This document shows positions 57,901 to 64,000 of a stretch of 64,000 bases of DNA, piece after piece. Position numbers and translations under genes: made by a program. The notes beneath the pieces are model-generated. The model searched no databases, had not been told where the DNA came from, and saw only the letters and a list, made by a program, of their open reading frames with translations. The stretch covers positions 1,493,001 through 1,557,000 of the forward strand of contig JAULJL010000027.1 of NCBI GenBank assembly GCA_030761205.1. Reading direction: 5' to 3'. How positions within the stretch are numbered: the first letter of the stretch is position 1; each line of letters begins with the position of its first letter. This stretch comes from Fremontodendron californicum (lineage: Eukaryota > Streptophyta > Magnoliopsida > Malvales > Malvaceae).

Positions 57901-59187
57901 CAATTTCACTACTGGATTCGTTGCAAATTAACAAAAAATATGGAATTTCAGTCTGTCCAAGGGATTAAAAAGTGGTAGCTTAGCACAACATCACATCAAG
58001 CTATGGTTTTACATAGCATTGGTGACTAAGTATCCATGTCTAAAAGATAAACTTAAAACCTAGCCTTCCAAAATAGAGTTGATAGCCAAAACAGAGGCAC
58101 TCTCCACAGATATGAAGGAGATGAACCAAAGCCATATGCTAAATCCCACACCTTTCACCCATTATCTAATTAGAAATATGCCCTAAAACTGCTCTCATTT
58201 TAACTTCAACAATATGTTTTGAATCAAATATTCCCTTGAAACTTTATAAACAAGGATATAGTTTACCGTTGAAAATAGACCTCCACCAAATTTAAACTGC
58301 CCAGATGCCTTCCCTCTCACCGCTGGATCCTGGTAGAAATTATTTAAAAAAATCATATTAAAATACAAATTGGCTAGCATCCGTATACTAACTTATTGAC
58401 AGATAAATCAAGTTATAAAGCCTGATAATGTGTCATAGTCAGCATTTCCTGGAAAAAGGTTCACCTAAGTGCAAAAATGAATACCATAAGAGTTCCCCCT
58501 TGTGCTTAACCACTATAGCAGGAATTACACATTTTGAAGTACATAGGTTACTAAAAGGTACTGACATGGCAATTAGATTATCAAAAGGAGGTAATACTAA
58601 AGAAAATAAATCATTTCTCTCTGGGCATCATAGAAAAATGATTAAATAAAACATGGAGAAACATTATCCAAATCACTTTTTCTCAAAATTAATAACAATA
58701 GTAAAAAAAGCATGATCTTTAGAACTATGAAAACGATTATTTTTTAAACAAATTGATGATAAATTTAATTATTGGACAAGCTTAAATGAATTTTATACTG
58801 TATTTAGTGCATGTTCATTAACAAGAAAACACGAAGTCACTTAAATGATCGCATCAACTACAACGACCAAGTAAAACACTTTCCAAAATCGAATTTAACC
58901 AAAATTTCAGATCAAAATTAAAAATCTCGAAGTTATCAGAAAATAAAACAAGTCAACGAATAACCTGTGACTAAACCTTTCAGCAAAGCCCTAGAATTTC
59001 AAAGAATTACAATAAAAAGCAAACAGAGTTACCACCATAATTGAACTACAAACTTCAACTCCACCAAACATCATCGAGTAACAGAAATAGATGAAGAGAT
59101 AAAATGAAAAGAGAAAGAGAAACTGACCGAGAAAGGATTAACTTCTTCTTCTTCATCAAAAGGATTTTTATCGTAACGACCAGCCAT
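54926..59187 (-). CDS. SCAMP: Secretory carrier-associated membrane protein (SCAMP)
   Basis: Four-span membrane protein of the trans-Golgi, plasma membrane and endocytic vesicles. Thirteen exons: 59187-59128, 58329-58267, 57679-57545, 57452-57390, 57006-56973, 56785-56663, 56403-56341, 56247-56154, 55977-55932, 55839-55772, 55471-55423, 55168-55103, 55012-54926; all phases join to 316 aa. The cytosolic N-terminus has NPF motifs ([12 protein letters not shown]) that bind EH-domain proteins, then a coiled coil ([19 protein letters not shown]) and the conserved [13 protein letters not shown]. Four hydrophobic segments follow; [18 protein letters not shown] is the hallmark inter-helix loop. The short exon 9 ([15 protein letters not shown]) is the least typical part. 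The C-terminus is [18 protein letters not shown]. No break seen. A long (TA)n tract lies 58 bp upstream of the ATG. Confidence 0.92.
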
Positions 59188-59239
59188 CTGCGTAGGGTTT
59201 TTATCTGTAACAAACTTTTTAAAAAATAAAATTGCTTAG

Positions 59240-59310
<71 letters not shown>

Positions 59311-59744
59311 AAGATCTAAATTAGAGAGGAAAAAGAAGAAGCTTTTCGAAGAAGCAAATTGAAATACTCAAAGTTAAGAATTTTTTGAGGAAAAATCTTC
59401 AGTTCTTACGAAGAGAAGGCGAATTTTGTAGAGAAAGAAACTTGCTTTGCTTTTGCGGTGGAAGATAGAGAGAAAGAGAAGTTGGACTTTTCGTTTCTAG
59501 TACGAATTTGTTGAAAAAGAAATCAAGAGGAAACAGCGGGAAAATAGAATAATCTCTCTTCACATTACTACTTTCCCATTTTTTTTTCGTATATTAACTT
59601 ATTTTTGAATTTTCTTGTGTCCTGTTTGGGGGGAAAATAGAAACTATTATACTTTTTTTTTTTGTTAATTCGAATGATAAAATTGAACGTTGGTCATTTA
59701 ATAATGTTTTTTTTAGGCTACAAATTGAGAATTACTCAGTTAGT
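59188..59744 (-). promoter_or_regulatory. SCAMP upstream region
   Basis: Leader and promoter of the SCAMP gene. Minus-strand CT-rich sequence (ctttctctctatcttcc, about 59462-59480 by complement) is typical of plant leaders. It includes the 63-bp TA tract listed separately. Confidence 0.4.
59245..59307. repeat. (TA)n microsatellite, about 31 units
   Basis: 63-bp uninterrupted AT run, the longest in the window, ending 58 bp from the SCAMP start codon, so inside the likely leader or a leader intron. Confidence 0.97.
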
Positions 59745-60115
59745 TTAACAACCGTTGAAAAAAAAATTGGATTAAAAAAAGTGTCATAAAAAATTATGAT
59801 TTAAAATTTTTTAAGTATTTAGTATTATTGTGAAAAAATATTGTAAGAAATTAAAATATCAAAAAAAGATATGTTTAAAATAATAAAAAATGTAGAGATG
59901 TGAGGATAATAAAATCATTTTATTCAAAAACTAGTTTTTAAAGTCCAAAAGTTATATTTTTTGGTTTTTTTATTTGAATTTTCAAACCATAGTTTTAACA
60001 ATATAAGTTAAATTTTTTTATCTGTTTAATATTGCGTTTGCGGTGAAAAATAATTTTTGATCTCAAAAATTGTGTTAGAAGTAATGCTAAACGAGACCTA
60101 ACCAAACTAATGTTT
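59745..60115 (+). mobile_element. MITE-like family B, copy 2
   Basis: Shares about 200 bp with 43526-43850 in the same orientation (gatatgtttaaaataataaaa, gtagagatgtgaggataat). The right edge, near gtaatgctaaac, is the approximate complement of the left edge of copy 1 (gtttagcattgc), which suggests terminal inverted repeats. Confidence 0.5.
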
Positions 60116-61402
60116 TATGTTGAAGGAACTAAATTAAATTAATTGTTATTCAAGAATAGAATGTGACTAACTAAAATTTAGTGAAAGAAAGAATTATAAT
60201 AGTAATGGGAAATTTTGAACATCCAGAAGAGTTTATGGTTGAAGTTGAATAATGTCTTGAGGAAGAAAAAAAGTTGGAAAAATCAAAACCAATTAATTAA
60301 TTAAATTTAAGGACATTGAAATTGACAGTTGACTGTTACAAGACAAAAAAATAATTGCATTTATCTTAACTGATTTTTTATTTTTTTAATATTATTCATA
60401 TTCTACACTTATATTCCTCACATATTGAAATATTGATATAAATATAATTTTTTAAATATAAAAAAAATTAAATATATTTATATGAGACGCATATTATATA
60501 CGACACTCATCTTTTGATATTTTTTTAGTAAATTTATCCTTTAAAAGTAAATTCTTGATAAATTTAAATAAAAAAATAATTTTTTTTTTTTTTGTTCTTT
60601 CTTTCTCCCTAAACTAATATGGTGTGGTTGGTTAATATCAACTGAAACATTGTCTTGTCTGAATAAAAAAATAGAGTAATATCAAACTTAATATTCCTTC
60701 TTCCTTGCTACCTAATCGAGTCCATTCCAGCCACCCACAGAGAAGATCTTCATATTCTTGAATACTTATTTCAAAACAAAACACACCCCAGCCAACCACA
60801 GAGAAGATCTTCATATTCTTGAATAGTTATTTCAAAATGATCTTTAAATTCGAATCTCAAACCTATTAAATATCATCTTTTAAAAAAATATCATTGTTAA
60901 ATTCAAACCTAATGATTACATGAATCAACTTAACTAAATTTCAAATTCAAATTTTTTAATTGTTTGATGAGACAAAAAATGGGTTTCAACTTTCAATCTC
61001 GTAATCATGTAAATTCTTAGCTAGAGCAGATGGCTTATGATTAATTATTTAAAACAAATCAAATCAAATAATAATATCATAAAATATTGCTTTGTCATTT
61101 CTACTTGTATAGCAAGAGGTGAACTGCTCTCTTGCATGAATTATCTCTAAGAGAAATATATACTTTTCAATTACATCTAGAATAAATTGCAAAAAAAGAA
61201 AAGAAGACATGTAGAGCTTGATCTATTAGGCAAAATTTCGAAGCATGGGAAGAAAATTATCCAAATAATGAAATAATTATGAGCATCCAACAAAGGCTAG
61301 AGGAACTAAAATACAAGTATGGATGAGACTACTGTATATGTGTACGAGGAAGCCCCCAACTAACATATCCAACCAGCTTTGGTTAGGTCATGAGCTAAAA
61401 AC
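60116..61402. other. AT-rich intergenic DNA with a 50-bp direct duplication
   Basis: No gene. A near-perfect duplication, ccagccacccacagagaagat..., occurs at 60727-60776 and 60788-60837 (period 61 bp, two mismatches). Confidence 0.6.
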
Positions 61403-63887
61403 TTAGTTGTGTTGACGTTTCTGTTTTCTGCGCCTTTGATATCTTAGAAATGGATCCACCCAATTGTTGTCCTCTTCTACAGCTTGATTCCATCGCTCTT
61501 TAAAGACTTTAAGTTCCCAAGTGGATTGCCTCCGAATCTGCAACAATATGTGACTTTGTTAGAAACCAATGTACAGGCTTATAGAAGAATCTAAAGACAA
61601 TCATGTTCCACAAGGCCATAATATATCTCTTTTTATGGGGCGTCGAGATAGTTGAATCGTATTCATTTGTCCGAAGAAGCCGGGTAAAAACTCCGGCTAC
61701 AAGGCCATCATATTGAGTGCCAACAATCTTTCATTTGCACATAGAGAGAGATGAGCATCAAACTATTGAGAATTATCATATTCATATGGTAACCAAAAGG
61801 GGTTGCCTAAAACCACTTATCAATTGTGAATTGTCGAGTTGAAGCCAAGTTTCTCTTTGCCAGAGAACTAAAACAATATATCTGTAATCACATCGATTTC
61901 TTATCTAATCAAGGGAATGTCTCATGTGCAGAGCTACTGATAATAAGGGACTATATGGTGAATTGAAGAATTACTAATCTCACCTCAGTTCGTAGATCAA
62001 AACTTGAAGCCCCAGGACTCTGCACATAAGCAGGAAAATCCATTAAGAAACCAAGTGAATTACAGTATCTAGAGCGGCGTGATTGCCTGGATGAATCTGA
62101 CAGGAAGTCTGTCACTTATCATAGTTTACCTTGATGATAAGAAAAGAAATGACTCAGTGCAGAACAAAAATAATTTAGATGAAATTATGAAGGCTTCCAA
62201 CTATTGAAAGAAACAAATTAGGATGAACTTGAAAGCCAATGATATGCTACTTTGCCAAATTTTGGCAACAAAAACAGGAATTAGGTCATGTTTGGATGAT
62301 CCAAGAAATTTGTCCAGACAAATGAAGGACCAGGGATTAGATACACAATAAATAGGTAAAGAAATAGAAAAAAAAGAGAGCAGGTAAAGTATATTCACTC
62401 GGTGTTTAACTCCATTAACAGAAACTCCTTCAAAGAATATATTCTCTACTCTTGTTAATGGTTACCATTAACCTCGTGAGGAACATGAGCAAATTAAGAT
62501 GAAAGATATGCTTCTTTTTTTTCTGGCCAATGACGGAGATGCATTTTTGGTGGTGTCAAATTGAAGCACCAAGACAAATCAATAAAATGATAGAAACAAA
62601 TTAAGTCACCCAAAAAATATAGAAAGTATAAGAAGGGAAGGAGGCAAAGCAGAACAACCTTTATGGTTGTCCTCATTGTGGGATGCCCACTCCCGCCCAA
62701 ACTTTGTATGCCCTTATGAACAATGTACTCGCTATCAATCACGCCCACCTTCTTTGAGCGATCACCCTGAATATTAACATATGTATCTATAATAAATATT
62801 TTATTTCAGCTGTCTCTGCAGAAATATATGTTTATTAGACTAATAAGGGAAATGAACTATAAAGAATAAGTAGTCAACAAGGGATAAGCAGGTCCAAAAT
62901 AGCATCAAGTGAATCTTACCTGTGCACAATACCCAAGTTTCATATCTACTCCCCATCCATGTACAAGATCATTCTGAATGAAAGGAAAAAAAAAAGGCTT
63001 AGAGATTAATAGCAAAACTAAACAGAAAATGAGAAAATGAAACGTTTTGTGATACATGTGTATGCTGCAAATTGACAGAAAAAGAAAGAGTAGATCATTT
63101 GGAAATGCAAGGCAGAGATTGAAGCAAAGAATCAACAGCGCCATCGTTAAAATTCTATGTAGACAAGGACAAAATGCAAGATTACCTGTATGAGATGCCA
63201 TGCACAATACCAGGCAGATCTTGAAAACACAGGAGCCATTCCCTCCACAAATCTACGAAGGTAATATGAATGATTAAATCAGTAATAACTAACCGGATAA
63301 TGACACTAGATATTCTTCAAGAGTTCATCAATCCACTTATCGTCAGTCTTATCTACTGGACAGTCAGTGGCTTTACCAGCTTGTAGCAGAGGATTTCATA
63401 TGGAGTTTGGAAGATGAAAATGGGGGCAAATCCTTTTTAGGACTTCAACCCAAGCAATTGTCCATGACACTTTAAAAGTTATCAAGTATAATGACATAGG
63501 ACAGGAAATTTAGATTGCTCTTTTTTCAAATACCTTGACGGATGAAATTATTGTCATTAAATTGCTTAAAAACATTCTATCATGCTAGGCAAGCAATGTG
63601 ATGGTAAAATAACTCACCCAGTGCATGGTGGCCCCTCACTTGCATTTGAACACTTCGTTTTACCTCTGAGGTCATAGACTCTCCTGTGCTTGCCAAAACT
63701 TTTCATATAAGTATTATACAAATAATAATATGTAAGCCTTTTATGAATAGTCATAGACCATCCCATTCACCTATGAAACTTCTTCGTTCTAGCGCGTATA
63801 GTGATTCTGTGGTGTATTTCTGTTGAATTTGGGTCTAAAGCTGGCTGAGAAATCTCTAAACCTTCTGACTTCACAATTTCTAGGTAC
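61403..63887 (-). CDS. DUF707 protein, C-terminal part (5' end beyond the window)
   Basis: Plant DUF707 family, often annotated as lysine-ketoglutarate reductase trans-splicing related, a name with no functional basis; related to glycosyltransferase-like Golgi proteins by general opinion, function unproven. Seven exons seen, minus strand: 63887-63771, 63683-63618, 63252-63186, 62973-62920, 62766-62659, 62019-61984, 61537-61403. Phases agree, and they encode the last 194 residues. Diagnostic blocks in order: YLEIVKSEGLEISQPALDP, EIHHRITIRARTKKFHR, CSNASEGPPCTGFVEGMAPV, NDLVHGWGVDMKLGYCAQGD, VGVIDSEYIVHKGIQSLGG and the basic C-terminus RRRKQKRQHN. The first visible exon starts with a split codon, and its donor partner lies beyond position 64000. 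Intact so far as seen. Confidence 0.9.
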
Positions 63888-64000
63888 CTGGAGAAGGAAG
63901 ACTTACCAATTAATCAAAATGTTTGCGTTTTCCCCAAAATGAAAGTATGCTCCTGTCATTACGCATCAAATAAAAGCCTCACAAAGCACAAATAGTAACC

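Noticed and set aside
61600..61740. Possible tRNA or structured RNA around the GC-richer stretch near 61640-61700
   Set aside because: I could not build a cloverleaf or find A-box and B-box words; left unannotated.

Overview
The window is nuclear DNA of a flowering plant, most likely a eudicot. The evidence is AT-rich intergenic DNA, genes with many short GT-AG introns, plant-specific gene families (GH35 beta-galactosidase with a lectin tail, S1/P1-type nucleases of the BFN1/ENDO group, NDA-type alternative NADH dehydrogenase, plant SCAMP, a DUF707 protein), and plant transposable elements (LINEs, a Ty1-copia element, MITEs). I cannot name the species from sequence alone.

Layout. 1-5720 is transposon territory: a 5'-truncated LINE (478-4964, minus strand) holds a second 5'-truncated LINE (2391-4075). 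Both have target-site duplications that I could read. A very decayed plus-strand LINE fragment follows. 6306-15198 (+) is a 19-exon beta-galactosidase gene with a one-base frameshift in exon 16. 15421-20285 (-) carries two tandem quinone-oxidoreductase (PIG3/zeta-crystallin-like) genes of identical exon structure. 22816-31332 (+) carries two tandem S1/P1 nuclease genes of matching exon structure: the first has a nonsense codon, the second is an intact BFN1/ENDO1-like gene. 35150-38015 (+) is a mitochondrial alternative NADH dehydrogenase (NDA type). 38016-45410 looks like a gene desert but holds two paralogous small-protein genes (58 and 55 aa, minus strand), each with a TATA box upstream. 45411-49782 is a very young Ty1-copia element whose two LTRs look identical, but whose ORF has lost the reverse transcriptase core and RNase H in frame. 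50798-54182 (+) is a HAL2-like 3'(2'),5'-bisphosphate nucleotidase. 54926-59187 (-) is a SCAMP gene. 61403-63887 (-) is the 3' part of a DUF707 gene that runs off the right edge.

The genes do not form a pathway. They are separately transcribed housekeeping or stress-related plant genes, and the local theme is tandem duplication followed by decay of one copy. Small elements are scattered through introns. Four copies of one 156-187 bp MITE family (TIR CTATGTTRCTCG, 8-bp target duplications) all lie inside introns. All exon boundaries were inferred by eye from splice signals, phase and family conservation, without transcript data.
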